64,000 nt of DNA from Janthinobacterium sp. Marseille. GTDB taxonomy: Bacteria; Pseudomonadota; Gammaproteobacteria; Burkholderiales; Burkholderiaceae_D. Location of the stretch: contig NC_009659.1 in NCBI RefSeq assembly GCF_000013625.1, positions 2,666,001-2,730,000 of the forward strand, in the 5' to 3' direction. The position numbers and the translations under genes were made by a program. The notes below the pieces were generated by a model. The model had not been told where the DNA came from. It made no database searches and saw only the letters and a list, made by a program, of their open reading frames with translations. Below, piece by piece: positions 29,601 to 37,857 of this stretch (position 1 is the stretch's first letter; every line of letters begins with the position of its first letter).

Positions 29601-32600
29601 TCTATCTTCTTGAGCTCATCCGAACCGTTGCCCATGATCACGGATACAGTGCCACCATAACCACCCTCAGCCGCAGCAAAACGTCCTTCGCCTTCAAAAC
29701 GGAAGGCATCCGCACCGGCTCCAGCTCTAAAATCCAGTTGCAGGGTTTTCGCATCCAGCGGAATGAGAGGACGCGGAATACCGCGCCGCACCGCATCGGC
29801 CAGGGCAAACGCGGTATAGCTGGTTTCGTTGTACTGCGAATAGCTACGCAGCACACTTGCCGGTGTGATGATTAACTGGCTGGCGAGATTGTCACGTATA
29901 TCCGTACCGGCGATCGACAAGGCGCCGGACACCGACCATGAACCATTGCGCATCGCTTGCGTCGCACTGAAACCACCCACGCCCGCCGCACCATTGATCT
30001 CGACGCGGAAAGCACCCGGTAGCAAGGCGTAAGTGGATGGCATCAATGTGTAAGTACCAGCTGGCAAACCTGGCACGCCTGCACCTATGGTGACCTGGCG
30101 ACCGATGACCGGATCAACTGCACCTTGTGCATTCGTCGGTGCATAGCCTTGCGCACCAGGCACGATGGCATAGATAGGATTCGTCGCCAGTCCCGGCAAA
30201 CTGAAACCACCGTTGACGCCGATTTGAACCAGGGGGTTGTAACGGGCATCGGTGGAACCACCACGACCTGAAATGAAGCCGGCACCGGCCAGGTCACCGC
30301 CACCTGATAAATCAAGTATCGCGCCTTCATGCACCGCCACCTGTGTGCCGGCCAGTTTTACACCAACCGTCAGCGTGCCACCACTATTGGCACCACCTAC
30401 ACCGGTGAAACTCACGGCCTTGCCATCGTAAATCCAGCTCTGCCCGTCTACGGTGCCGCCGTAAGGCATGACCAGACCGGCACCACTGACCGAAGTCAGG
30501 CTGTTATTCAGCAAATTGACGTTCAATGTGATGTCATTGTCGTAGCCGGCGACACCGAGCGCGATATAACCAAGAGGCGCACGCACGATACCTCCCTGCT
30601 CGACATGCGCAGCCAGCAATTGCAAGGTACCAAACGCGGAGTAAGGCATGGCCGGCACGTAATCGGTGGTCCGGCCTATGGTCAAGCTATAGCGCGGATC
30701 ATAACCAAGCACATTGCCGACTATCGCGCGGTAACCGGCTTTGACTGACGCACCGCCACCGGTTTCCGGATAAAGCTGCGCTGCCTTCAGCACGATATCG
30801 CCGGGACTGGTCAGGCTGGTCGTAGGAGTAATGCCATCCCAACCATCACTGATCGTCAGGAAACGCAAATCGCCGCGACTAATCAGCTCGGCCCTTTCTG
30901 CATTCAGTGCGACCGCGCCACGTATGTCGATCAAATCCGCTTCCGCGCTGAACTCTGCGCCGATACCGCGCGCTGCCGCATTCGCACCACGTGGATTGAC
31001 GTACTGATCGCGGAAAGCCACTTTGTTACTGGCCAATTGGATATACGAAGATTCCAGTTTGACCTTGGAGGTAGTCGGCGCGCCATCGGCCAGTGCATAA
31101 CCGCCATACAGCCGCAGGCTTTGATTGGTCTTGAGCGTGACATCACCGGCCCAGGTCAACGCACCTGACACCAGCACCGACAAGTTGTCGAAACCGCCCG
31201 CCTCCACCTGGTCTACCGCCAGGCCGCCATGACCGTAGCTCAATATGCTGCCGGCCTGCGCTGCATCCTGTACGCCTTGCAGCAGGCTTGCCCCCTTATG
31301 TTGCGAGATCACCAGCTCGCGTGGATTCAAGACATTGCTGACTGCGGTTTTCAGGTAATACGGTGACTCCAGCGCTACGCTCAGGGTACCGCCTGCGGCT
31401 CCCGCGCCACCCGCTTCCGCCTTCATCGTACCGTCAAGGTACAAGCCCATATTCGAAGTCAACGAGATACTGCCACCGCCACTGGCGACATTGCTCGCAC
31501 CCTGCCCTGCGATATCCAGCGTCGCCTGCGTGCCCGATGCATCAAGTACGGCACCATCGCGCACCACGACAAATAAATTCGGCGCAGTCGCATTGCCTAT
31601 GGCGTGATTAATCTCGCCACCGATCGCGATGCTGCCGCCATTGCGTACCTGCCCATAACGATTGCCGCGTGCATCGACGGCTGTCACCGCGCGTGCCGCG
31701 ACGTCCAATATCGCTTGCTCACCGACCCAGATCGACCGGGTGTGGCCTGCCGCTTCCACCGGCTCTGCAACCAAGCCTGGATTGATACCAGCCAGCGTAA
31801 TCTTGCCGCCCCATGCATTGAGGCGACCATCAACCGTCAACTGTCCAACGCTGGCGACCGTAATCGATTGGCCCGGATCCACATTGATGACTGCACCTTT
31901 ACCGATGACTGCCTGTGCTGTCGCCATATCCGCTGCACTCGACAGGCTGCTACCCGCCTGCAACTTGATGCTCGCACCCTTGCGCTGGGTGAGTGTACCT
32001 TTGGCTATGTCTTCCTGATACACCGGTGGCGTCCACAATTCCAGTGCATCCTTGATGCTGCTGCCGGTGACGCTACCGATCGCATTCTGCGCATAGCGAT
32101 ACACCGGCATGGTGACGTCAACCTGGGTGCCGTCCACCACGGTCAGACCTTTGTTGCCGATCAGGTTGTAATTGCTAAAGCCCTTGTTGAAGAAGCCGCC
32201 ATCGAGCACCAACGTATCCGGTGCTGCACCTGCTGCATCACCGATGCGGATTTGATTGGTTTGCAAGGTCAGCATACCGCCGCCTGCAACGCCATAACCT
32301 TCGAGACTACCGTTAAGGGTGAGCACGCCATTGCTACCGCCGAAGGCATTCGCCTCCACCGTGATGTTGCCACCCTTGCCATCCTGTGTTTTACCCTTGG
32401 TGAGTAAAGCCGCACCGGAGGAGACATCGATGCTGCTACCGTTGTTGAGCGTCGCATTCTGGCCGCTGCGAATGCTGACCGCGCCACCGTTGATGTAGGG
32501 CAAGTTGGTCGTGTTGTTTGGATCCAGCTGCAGGTTATTCCAAATGCCACTGGCATCAACCTTGACGCCCTGTGCCAGCGTGACCTGGCCGTTAGGATTG

Positions 32601-35275
32601 CCTGGACTGACGATGCCATCAACCACACCGTTGGCACCGATTTGAGCCAGGACATTACCGAGCTGGATGTTGCCGCTGTGCGCCGTGAGGTTAGCATTGA
32701 CGTTGACGTTGTTGCTGTAGAGCGTAATGCTGCCGGCTGAATTGACTTTCAAATCAGCATTGACATCGATCTTGTCCGCCGCGGCAATCTTGATGCTGCC
32801 CAGCGCAAAGCCGTTGAGTTGCTCGGTATTGAAGATGAGCGTGTTCGTGCGGTCGGCCGGCAGTGCGGTGTTCAGGTCCAGGCCGTCTGCTATCTGGTTG
32901 TAGGCATCGCTGAAGACCACATTCTTGATGCCACCCGCATCCACACGACGTGACAGCATGCCGGTGGTTTTGTCATAGAAGGTGCTGACACTACCGACGA
33001 TGAGTTGGGCATGCTGCGCAGCGGCGTGCTGCGATTGATAGTAACCATCCAGATTGACTTGCGGTGCGCGGGTCTGTTGTGGTCCCTGGTACACATCGCT
33101 GCTGATTTTTCCTTCCAGTACTGCATTGGCAGTACCGATAACGAGGGTGCCGGCATCGCGTCCGACTGTATAGCCATTTTCCAGGCGCTCACGCGGTGCG
33201 ATCAGGGCGTTGTAGTAATATTTTTTAGCGGATTCACCCCAACGTGATGGATCTGTTTCAAAGCCTTTGTAGATGCCGGTGTAAAGCAAGTCACCCGGTG
33301 CAGTTGACGCATTGTAGAGCCTGCCGTCCGCACCTTTAAGGAAGGTTTGCTTGATCAGGCCGGTCTGTACATCGAGCGTGCCGCCGGAGAGGTTGATGTT
33401 GGAGCCGGCTTGCGTGACCACGCTATTGCCGGTGAAGTTGACGATACCGCCCTGCGCCATCCATTCACCGACAGTGTGGCCACTAGTGGCGAGGTAACCG
33501 GCCACTTCCAGTAAGCCACCTGCTGTATACCAGCGATCGGTTTTATAACCGTTCGGGTTCTTGACCGCGTCGTAGTCAGCCTTGACCAGGATCAGGTCAC
33601 GCTTGTCGACCCAGATATCACTATTGTTGAGGCCTTTGCCATCGCGGTTAACCGATGCATCGCGCTGCTCATTGCCCTGCACATTAATTTTGAGGTTGTT
33701 GCTATCCATGCCCAGTTGCACACCAACCGCACCGGAGACATCGATTTGTGCGCCGTCACGCATGAGGGCACGGGTAGTCGCGTTGACCATGACCTGGCCA
33801 CCGGTAGCCAGTGTCAGGGAGTCGCCTTCAAAGTCGACGGTAGCGCCACTGATTTCGATGCGCGACAGGTCACGTCTGTCATTGACCGGCACGATGTTGC
33901 CACTGATATCCGTGACCGGCCCCGTCAGGCCATCTTTTTGGCTATCGAGTGCGGTCTTGGTGCTGGCATCGAGCACGATGGCGGTGACACTGTCTTTACC
34001 GAGCGTGATGCTGGCGGTGGTGTCAACCGGATTGCCTTGCAGGTGGATGGTGCCGCGGGTATCGACCGAAGTGCTGCTGACGAGCACGCCACGTTGGTCG
34101 ATTTGATGACCGCTCAGTGTGATGTCACCGGTCGATGCGGTGACAATACCGGTGTTGATGACGCTGCCGTCGGTGCTACCGGCATTACGCCCCGCCGTGA
34201 CTTCATTCCCACGGGTGGTCGATGCCTGGTTACCTGCGGTACCCACACCCTTTTTAATGACAAAGGTATCACCCCCTGCCAGCGTAGTTTGTCCATTGGC
34301 CGTATTGATCGTACCGGCATTGCTGACCTGGCCACCGACCATCAAGACATAACCACCACCTTGCGTGGCGCTGGTGGTTTGATGGGTTTCGATCAATGCG
34401 CCCTGCTCGACGACGACACCGAAGGCATTTGCCACATCACTCGCACCGGTTGCGGCGTTGACTGCATTACCGAAGGTCGGGATGTCGTTGTTACCGAGCT
34501 TTTCGCTGTAGATGCCTTTGTTGAATTGATCGTTGCTCATACCAACAGCGGCGGCGACCAGGTTACGGGTGTTGACCTGACTGCTGCCGCTGAAGATGAT
34601 GCCGTTGGCGTTGACGATCATGACCGTACCCGGCGCCTTGATTTGGCCCTGGATGACGCTGGGTGCGGTGGCATTGTTGATGCGGTTGAGGACTGACCAG
34701 TCAGCTTGCTGGTCGAATTGCAGGATGGTGTTCTTGCCGATGTTGAAGCTTTCCCAGTTCAGGATCGCTTTGTCTGCAGTCTGTTTGATGTCGACGATGG
34801 TTTTACCGTTCGAGGTCGTTTGCGTCGGGCCATTCGCATTGATCCAGCTGTTGACCAAGCTACCGACATCAAGACCACCAACACCCAAACCATCCGGTAC
34901 ATTACCGGTGGCGGCCAGTCTGGCCGCGCTTTGTTGCGCTTGCGCCAATGCAATCGCACGGGCGGCGGAATTCAGGTTGGCGAGTGAACGTTGTAACTGC
35001 GCATTGGCTTGCTGTTGCTGCAGTCCCGGTGAACTGGCCGGCATTGCAGGCATGCCGTTCGGCAGTTTGCCGGTGGCCACTGCGGCGGCTTGGACCGCAC
35101 CTTTCTGTGCATACCATGCAGCGCTGAAGGCTTGCTGTGCATGCGCATCACCCAGCATGCTCCCGGTCGCCAGCATCAGAGCAATGCCATGGGCCAAAGG
35201 CTTGAGGCGTGTCCTGGATGAAGAAGGAGAAACGAAAGATTGTTTGTTGAGCGTGGCCGTCGTATTGCGCTGCAT
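23552..35275 (-). CDS. Giant filamentous-haemagglutinin-like TPS exoprotein FHA2 (TpsA), frameshifted near its 3' end
   Basis: As sequenced it is 3,907 residues, ending in an out-of-frame tail (LLPCFAGTAATRVCT). Restoring the frame at 23601-23604 gives about 4,255. AAGGGA precedes the ATG at 35275. The signal peptide ends DAHA after residue 46. The TPS haemagglutination domain spans about residues 140-260 with NWESFNIGKN and NANGI (222-226). Long beta-helix-type repeats follow. Cys pairs are CDTGIC in mid-protein, and MCEENPDLC and MCRDMPYWC near 25800-26000, at positions equivalent to those of FHA1. The signalling module 2 genes lie immediately upstream and a strong terminator downstream. 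Probably exported by the TpsB at 20595-22199; surface adhesin or cell-contact role is inferred from the family. Confidence 0.93.
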   Translation of the reverse strand: MQRNTTATLNKQSFVSPSSSRTRLKPLAHGIALMLATGSMLGDAHAQQAFSAAWYAQKGAVQAAAVATGKLPNGMPAMPASSPGLQQQQANAQLQRSLANLNSAARAIALAQAQQSAARLAATGNVPDGLGVGGLDVGSLVNSWINANGPTQTTSNGKTIVDIKQTADKAILNWESFNIGKNTILQFDQQADWSVLNRINNATAPSVIQGQIKAPGTVMIVNANGIIFSGSSQVNTRNLVAAAVGMSNDQFNKGIYSEKLGNNDIPTFGNAVNAATGASDVANAFGVVVEQGALIETHQTTSATQGGGYVLMVGGQVSNAGTINTANGQTTLAGGDTFVIKKGVGTAGNQASTTRGNEVTAGRNAGSTDGSVINTGIVTASTGDITLSGHQIDQRGVLVSSTSVDTRGTIHLQGNPVDTTASITLGKDSVTAIVLDASTKTALDSQKDGLTGPVTDISGNIVPVNDRRDLSRIEISGATVDFEGDSLTLATGGQVMVNATTRALMRDGAQIDVSGAVGVQLGMDSNNLKINVQGNEQRDASVNRDGKGLNNSDIWVDKRDLILVKADYDAVKNPNGYKTDRWYTAGGLLEVAGYLATSGHTVGEWMAQGGIVNFTGNSVVTQAGSNINLSGGTLDVQTGLIKQTFLKGADGRLYNASTAPGDLLYTGIYKGFETDPSRWGESAKKYYYNALIAPRERLENGYTVGRDAGTLVIGTANAVLEGKISSDVYQGPQQTRAPQVNLDGYYQSQHAAAQHAQLIVGSVSTFYDKTTGMLSRRVDAGGIKNVVFSDAYNQIADGLDLNTALPADRTNTLIFNTEQLNGFALGSIKIAAADKIDVNADLKVNSAGSITLYSNNVNVNANLTAHSGNIQLGNVLAQIGANGVVDGIVSPGNPNGQVTLAQGVKVDASGIWNNLQLDPNNTTNLPYINGGAVSIRSGQNATLNNGSSIDVSSGAALLTKGKTQDGKGGNITVEANAFGGSNGVLTLNGSLEGYGVAGGGMLTLQTNQIRIGDAAGAAPDTLVLDGGFFNKGFSNYNLIGNKGLTVVDGTQVDVTMPVYRYAQNAIGSVTGSSIKDALELWTPPVYQEDIAKGTLTQRKGASIKLQAGSSLSSAADMATAQAVIGKGAVINVDPGQSITVASVGQLTVDGRLNAWGGKITLAGINPGLVAEPVEAAGHTRSIWVGEQAILDVAARAVTAVDARGNRYGQVRNGGSIAIGGEINHAIGNATAPNLFVVVRDGAVLDASGTQATLDIAGQGASNVASGGGSISLTSNMGLYLDGTMKAEAGGAGAAGGTLSVALESPYYLKTAVSNVLNPRELVISQHKGASLLQGVQDAAQAGSILSYGHGGLAVDQVEAGGFDNLSVLVSGALTWAGDVTLKTNQSLRLYGGYALADGAPTTSKVKLESSYIQLASNKVAFRDQYVNPRGANAAARGIGAEFSAEADLIDIRGAVALNAERAELISRGDLRFLTISDGWDGITPTTSLTSPGDIVLKAAQLYPETGGGASVKAGYRAIVGNVLGYDPRYSLTIGRTTDYVPAMPYSAFGTLQLLAAHVEQGGIVRAPLGYIALGVAGYDNDITLNVNLLNNSLTSVSGAGLVMPYGGTVDGQSWIYDGKAVSFTGVGGANSGGTLTVGVKLAGTQVAVHEGAILDLSGGGDLAGAGFISGRGGSTDARYNPLVQIGVNGGFSLPGLATNPIYAIVPGAQGYAPTNAQGAVDPVIGRQVTIGAGVPGLPAGTYTLMPSTYALLPGAFRVEINGAAGVGGFSATQAMRNGSWSVSGALSIAGTDIRDNLASQLIITPASVLRSYSQYNETSYTAFALADAVRRGIPRPLIPLDAKTLQLDFRAGAGADAFRFEGEGRFAAAEGGYGGTVSVIMGNGSDELKKIEIVAAGAQATAGFDGVTLHDDSLNNIGASRMVIGGITSVEYGQSGNYVDFNNMAREVHLRSGAQLAAPEVFLTVTDPSNPALGDGLINVEQGASINTLGRGKVAYDSNDGFVYKMSGHMLAASNGLLNVTQGRSTATRGAINIGACDTGICTGTTTLYSEGTVLASTQGSFILDDAVRYGTRNLTLAVGAINIGSEQVLADAQANGIRSAGLALNQSVLDRLLRGDVSTGAPALETLVLNAANSVNFYGDVTLDTYDSSGKSTLDRLVLTTPAIYGQGDASAVATIRTANLIWGGAETAAGNVIANGAGTGSGTLNLITERMEFGFAPFTQPGTIKSYDRLALGFANVNLSASERVTANHKGSLSVYQAQGAYESGKGFQYSGGNLNITTPLLTGAAGSVNNITAGGNINVLAPTTSTAVDTKVANDALGAELSLHGNNVSVASKVVLPSGKLKLIADEDLILTDAAQIDLAGRKIVFHDLDKYSWGGDVILESRNGDIVQAAGSTIDISAVNNKAGSLTAVALADAAGMVDLQGRILGGSSGYYDAGGTLVPYLAGSIEVRAQTLGNSGTLDSQFAALNTRLTEGNVFGSRNFQLKQGDLSIGNELKAGVINVSVDNGSLTVVGTIDASGERVGNIRLAGKNGLTIGSNAVLDAHSTVLRVDSYGKIIDSPNRANVELNSGNGTLTLASGAQIDLRHGTNAPVGNGKGQHDGATRGTLTLNAPRIGSSGTHTDADAAVHGDIAIDASGSLTIRGAKSIAVNGMQRYDNAQLATVKDASGNEVLGPDGKPVLDLAANGRPYQVINQDYLDDLHGDSASFMQKALLNTHLLNNKLAGLNNASYTDALHLRPGVEIVSNAVTNPGGDMIVQGDLDLSKYRYESLNHKPQSGVYGSGEVGMLTIRAAGNLDIFGSINDGFAPPPETQDDKGWVLLPGRDFAGGDLVVPGVGVTLADGTAFPGGTTLNYDLPIKGFTYSGRLPIDATLTQSLTLPAGTVLAAAVRDATGNILFAAGTKLSQALTLNAGDKMDAGSVLASGTTFGAVIWPKGLALPGTLGERATLILNGDKALAVGSLIPSGTDVKLLAGVTSIQLRPEIAGKSNKLWAVAQMLPEGSQSWSLRLVAGADTEAADSRVVSSRPANGSLRLADSHYGMFGKALPSKDLFIWTQAGADFLAENGLGPVTVGEEITDESATAATGGIYTSFLKMCEENPDLCLKKESYKWSQEAADELGTPSLAGQLMTIEFVQKEVGYNTIGEMCRDMPYWCISTSKTEYENVAGSTRFSVIRTGTGDLELLSAGNIRMDSLFGVYTAGTSSAATYVNDPFNQPRGRAAIGTVLNDPDGAREHLVDGGSSSIYRTWYPDQGGNLLIKAGGDLTGSQLTTSLATNTRPNPKDGGYNTADSGNWLWRQGSGNVATGTQAQPTAWWINFGTYTGTAGIADQMVGFTGFGTLGGGNVDVEVAGNAGALTKYSAPAFDSTINPRSQGIVLAVGSTGRVAADGSMQLTGGGDLNVKIGGQLNPASEVLSGTLNGALVNLRGHIDLTSAQVGTLGLIYGFNATEHVPKESRAFDSFRATRAEALGGLALVPGDATIRINTLGDQVIQEVIDPGRITIRNFSPFLNSAGVNGRGTSWFTLWTDRTSLDMFSAGGNLTPYTVGANAGGSVSDDAIIYPAITRAVAASGNLFYGKGSKTRFADLSFYEPILLAPSLNGQLQFLAADSIYAGGFTISQSGAAASALATPQNPAYAGWIAGTWPDAPVATNTSVLANPVVGGYFPLFAFGANSAATRLEGTSEPARFYALTGDLIGVDSGRMMTYTDRDFRSQPAFRYGQTWYEGAQPVWMIAGRDIVSSGDYQGPPQAGSRTYTTYGNLFVHHNASDVSVVSAGRDILYSSFNVAGPGTLEITAGRNILMEDKGAVTSIGAIAPGDTRPGANVVLQAGIGKGLDYLGFIQPYLDAANLAQSGLPLAGQSGKVAKVYEAELIQWLSDLYGFTGDAAAARGLLPCFAGTAATRVCT

Positions 35276-35391
35276 GGAGGAATCCCTTTGTGTATCGTTG
35301 CCTGTCCGGTGCCACGAACAATTCCCGTTTATCCGGGAACATTTCGCGGCTTACGGAGGCTATGACCGCAAAGCAGGCACACGACTGCAGC

Positions 35392-35409
35392 AAGTCATCA
35401 AAATGTCAC
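35392..35409 (+). promoter_or_regulatory. PHO-box-like site upstream of FHA2
   Basis: AAGTCATCAAAATGTCAC has two GTCAY half-sites 11 bp apart with an AT-rich spacer, close to the PhoB consensus. It lies between the FecR-like gene and FHA2, 117 bp before the FHA2 start, but faces away from the gene. It shares GTCATCAAA with the site at 22363-22380. Confidence 0.45.
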
Positions 35410-35454
35410 AAATGGTTTTTTCTGCTTCCGACACTACAGTGCATCACGTACATA

Positions 35455-36450
35455 TCAAGCCGTCGCCTTGCGCAATAGAACGATCCCGCCCGGCAATTGC
35501 GTGACGTCGGCGCCATAGGCATCGCGGATCAAGGCGATCACATCATCCAGCCGGTCGATGGAAAAACTGGCTTGCACCTTGCTACGCCCCAGCTCTTCGC
35601 TGCGCAAGATCAATTTGCCTGGACGATAGCGATTGACCTCGGCCACCACTTCCGACAAGGCAACCTGGTTAAAGACCAGCATGCGCTTGCGCCATGCAGT
35701 CACATTACTTGTGTTGACGGCTTGCGGTACGCCGAAGTCATCTGCGCGATATGTCAATTGCTGTCCCGCGTCCAGCGTCGCGCGGTGTATCGCCTGCCCG
35801 ACCTGCACCCGTCCCTGCAAGCAGGTCACGCAAACATTGTTGCCGGTATAACGGATATTGAATCTGGCACGGAGTGCCGACACGACACCGCCACCTGCGA
35901 CCACCGTGACGCGGTTTTCCTTATTGAAATCAGTTTGTATCTCAGCTTCGCCGGATAACAATTCGAGGTCTGTTTCATTATTTGCATCCGCCTGCACATT
36001 GATGCGCGTCTGCGTATTCATTTGCACCAGCAAACCATCATGCATTGCCAGGCTGCGTTGTTCGCCGGTCGCAGTCTGGTAATCGGCGGCGAAACCTGCA
36101 GCCACCTCACCCAACGACGGCCACAATTCCATCGGGGGCCGGAATGCCAAATAAGCCACCGATGCCGCCACTGCGCCGCCGAGGAAGGCGCGTCGTCCCT
36201 TGCGCACACCGGAAGCGGCATCCTGCCGTATCGCTTCATGTTGCTTGAGCTGCATCGCTGCCGGACGCATCGCGCCCCATACGCTGCGTGCCTGGCTAAA
36301 GGCGGTCGCATGCGCACGGTTCTGCGCACACCATTGCCGGAAGGCATTGGCGTCGTTTTCCGTCACCGCGTGCGAGGCGAGCCGTACCACCCAGGCTTGT
36401 GCTTCGCGCTGGATGGCCGTGTCGTCTGCTGTCATGGTTTTCTTATTCAT
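35455..36450 (-). CDS. FecR-family anti-sigma factor (module 2)
   Basis: The 331-residue paralogue of the module 1 protein. N-terminal FecR_N region with FRQWCAQNRAHATAFSQAR; Tat-like RRAFLGG with one membrane segment around residues 90-110; periplasmic FecR domain (TGEQRSLAMHDGLLVQMNTQ, VCVTCLQGRVQVG); STN-like C-terminus (FSIDRLDDVIALIRD, LPGGIVLLRK). The ATG at 36450 follows the sigma stop by one base. Longer forms would read through the sigma gene out of frame. It probably controls the sigma factor at 36452-37000 and lies directly upstream of FHA2. Confidence 0.9.
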   Translation of the reverse strand: MNKKTMTADDTAIQREAQAWVVRLASHAVTENDANAFRQWCAQNRAHATAFSQARSVWGAMRPAAMQLKQHEAIRQDAASGVRKGRRAFLGGAVAASVAYLAFRPPMELWPSLGEVAAGFAADYQTATGEQRSLAMHDGLLVQMNTQTRINVQADANNETDLELLSGEAEIQTDFNKENRVTVVAGGGVVSALRARFNIRYTGNNVCVTCLQGRVQVGQAIHRATLDAGQQLTYRADDFGVPQAVNTSNVTAWRKRMLVFNQVALSEVVAEVNRYRPGKLILRSEELGRSKVQASFSIDRLDDVIALIRDAYGADVTQLPGGIVLLRKATA

Positions 36451-36451
36451 A

Positions 36452-37000
36452 TTACTTAGACTGTTTTCCGGCGCCGGGACCGAAGCGTTGAATGAAATCC
36501 CGTCCCATACGCTCGCAGCAATGTTCAAGGCCGGCGCGCAATTCTTTCTCTACCGTACGCACCGAAATACCGAAACGCACGGCAATTTCCTTGTGCGGCA
36601 TTTCATCGACGCGCGCCGCGATCACAATCAGGCGACGCCGTTTCGGCAACTCCGCCAATGCGCGTTCCAATGCTTCGATTTCGGTTTTGGCTTCCAGCGT
36701 ACGACCGGGATCCGCCAATTCGTCGGCCAGTTCGTACAAACCCTCGATCTCCGGCACGCTGAGCATGCGCGCATTACTCTTGCGCTGGTCTTCGGCAATA
36801 TTGAGGGCGATCCTATATAGATAGGCAGATGGATACTTGATTGCGCTGGGCGCATTCATGTTCTCCACCTTCAAATAAGTTTCATGCAAGGCATCGTTGG
36901 CCAGGTCTTCCGAACCGAGACGCAAATGCAGGTGGCGCCGGAATTGTGCGTAGCGACTGAGGAATAGTGCCCGCAGTGATTCTTTAAGAGCTTCCGGCAT
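36452..37000 (-). CDS. ECF sigma-70 factor, FecI/VreI-like (module 2)
   Basis: The 182-residue sigma factor. Region 2 is ALHETYLKVENMN and YPSAYLYRIALNIAEDQRK; region 4 is LPKRRRLIVIAARVDEMPHKEIAVRF with helix-turn-helix ISVRTVEKELRAGLEHC. The ATG at 37000 comes two bases after the STN stop, with GGTGGA upstream. An alternative ATG at 37033 would overlap the STN gene. It differs enough from the module 1 sigma (especially in region 4) that the two may read different promoters. It likely drives FHA2. Confidence 0.91.
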   Translation of the reverse strand: MPEALKESLRALFLSRYAQFRRHLHLRLGSEDLANDALHETYLKVENMNAPSAIKYPSAYLYRIALNIAEDQRKSNARMLSVPEIEGLYELADELADPGRTLEAKTEIEALERALAELPKRRRLIVIAARVDEMPHKEIAVRFGISVRTVEKELRAGLEHCCERMGRDFIQRFGPGAGKQSK

Positions 37001-37002
37001 GC

Positions 37003-37707
37003 CTAATCCACCCGGTTCATAAAGGGTTGGCAATCGGCGGCAGGATCAGGACGCGGCGTCAACAGGATGCTGACTGGTTGCGGCAGATTGGCCGGTGGCG
37101 CTACATCCATGGCAGCATGGCGCAATGCTTTTTGCAGCAGCACATCACGCTCTTTCAAACCGCTTGATTCCAACAGGCGTGTGTCCTGCACCGAGCCATC
37201 GCTATTGAGCCAGATCTGGAAGGCGACGCGATAGCGGCCAAATGCATCCGGCTGTGCACGGCACAGGATGCGCGTCAGCGAAGACTGCAAGACCATTGCA
37301 TAACCGCCCTTGCCCAGCACCATACGATTCGTCGCGCCTTCTCCGGCATTGGCCGGTGCTGTAGTTTCTGCCTCGCTATCCAGGGCCAGCGTGAATGCAT
37401 TGCTACCCGAATAGCGTGCGACCAGGCCGGTATTGACCAGCAATTTCTGCAATGCTTCACGCGGCTCAAAATCGCCATACACCGCCGTCGCCGTGCGTCC
37501 GGCGGCGAGGTTACTGGCAACCAGCACCGAATAACCGGTCAATCCACCAAAGGTCACGAGTGTGGTTTCCAGCGATTGCTCCGGCAAATCGAAACGTATA
37601 AGTGCGTGGGCAATAGCCTGATGCGTCATCGCCATCAGGGTCACAATCAGACACATGGAGAGTACGAAGTCGCTGCCCGATTCGGATATTCGTGTCGTTC
37701 GTATCAT
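37003..37707 (-). CDS. STN-domain periplasmic signalling protein with TonB-like C-terminus (VreA-like, module 2)
   Basis: The 234-residue protein has a signal peptide (hydrophobic core MCLIVTLMAMTHQAIA), an STN domain (FDLPEQSLETTLVTFGGLTG, VYGDFEPREALQKLLVNTGL) and a TonB-like C-terminal domain (YRVAFQIWLNSDGSVQDTRL, ESSGLKERDVL). Two Cys residues (ILCRAQ and DCQPF) match positions in the module 1 protein (AFCSDP and SDCAGM), suggesting a conserved disulphide. There is no barrel. First gene of module 2; the start ATG has only a weak SD. Role as in VreA: senses an unknown signal and releases the sigma factor through the FecR-like protein. Confidence 0.85.
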   Translation of the reverse strand: MIRTTRISESGSDFVLSMCLIVTLMAMTHQAIAHALIRFDLPEQSLETTLVTFGGLTGYSVLVASNLAAGRTATAVYGDFEPREALQKLLVNTGLVARYSGSNAFTLALDSEAETTAPANAGEGATNRMVLGKGGYAMVLQSSLTRILCRAQPDAFGRYRVAFQIWLNSDGSVQDTRLLESSGLKERDVLLQKALRHAAMDVAPPANLPQPVSILLTPRPDPAADCQPFMNRVD

Positions 37708-37784
37708 TTAAGAGGGGATCAACGGCGGAGGTCTGTTTCGATCGCCGCACGCGCGGTCAGCGCAGGCCGAAATTTACAGTCGAG

Positions 37785-37818
37785 ACGATAGCGTCAAAAT
37801 ATGACTGTGCCGTGACAA
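37785..37818 (-). promoter_or_regulatory. PHO box plus -10 promoter for signalling module 2
   Basis: Minus strand: TTGTCACGGCACAGTCAT (37818-37801), 10 bp, then TATCGT (37790-37785). Same layout and same GTCACGGCA core as the module 1 promoter. The ATG lies 78 bp downstream of the -10. Confidence 0.7.
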
Positions 37819-37857
37819 GTGCTGCACATAAAATTTTTTGCTATTGAAAGAATGCCG

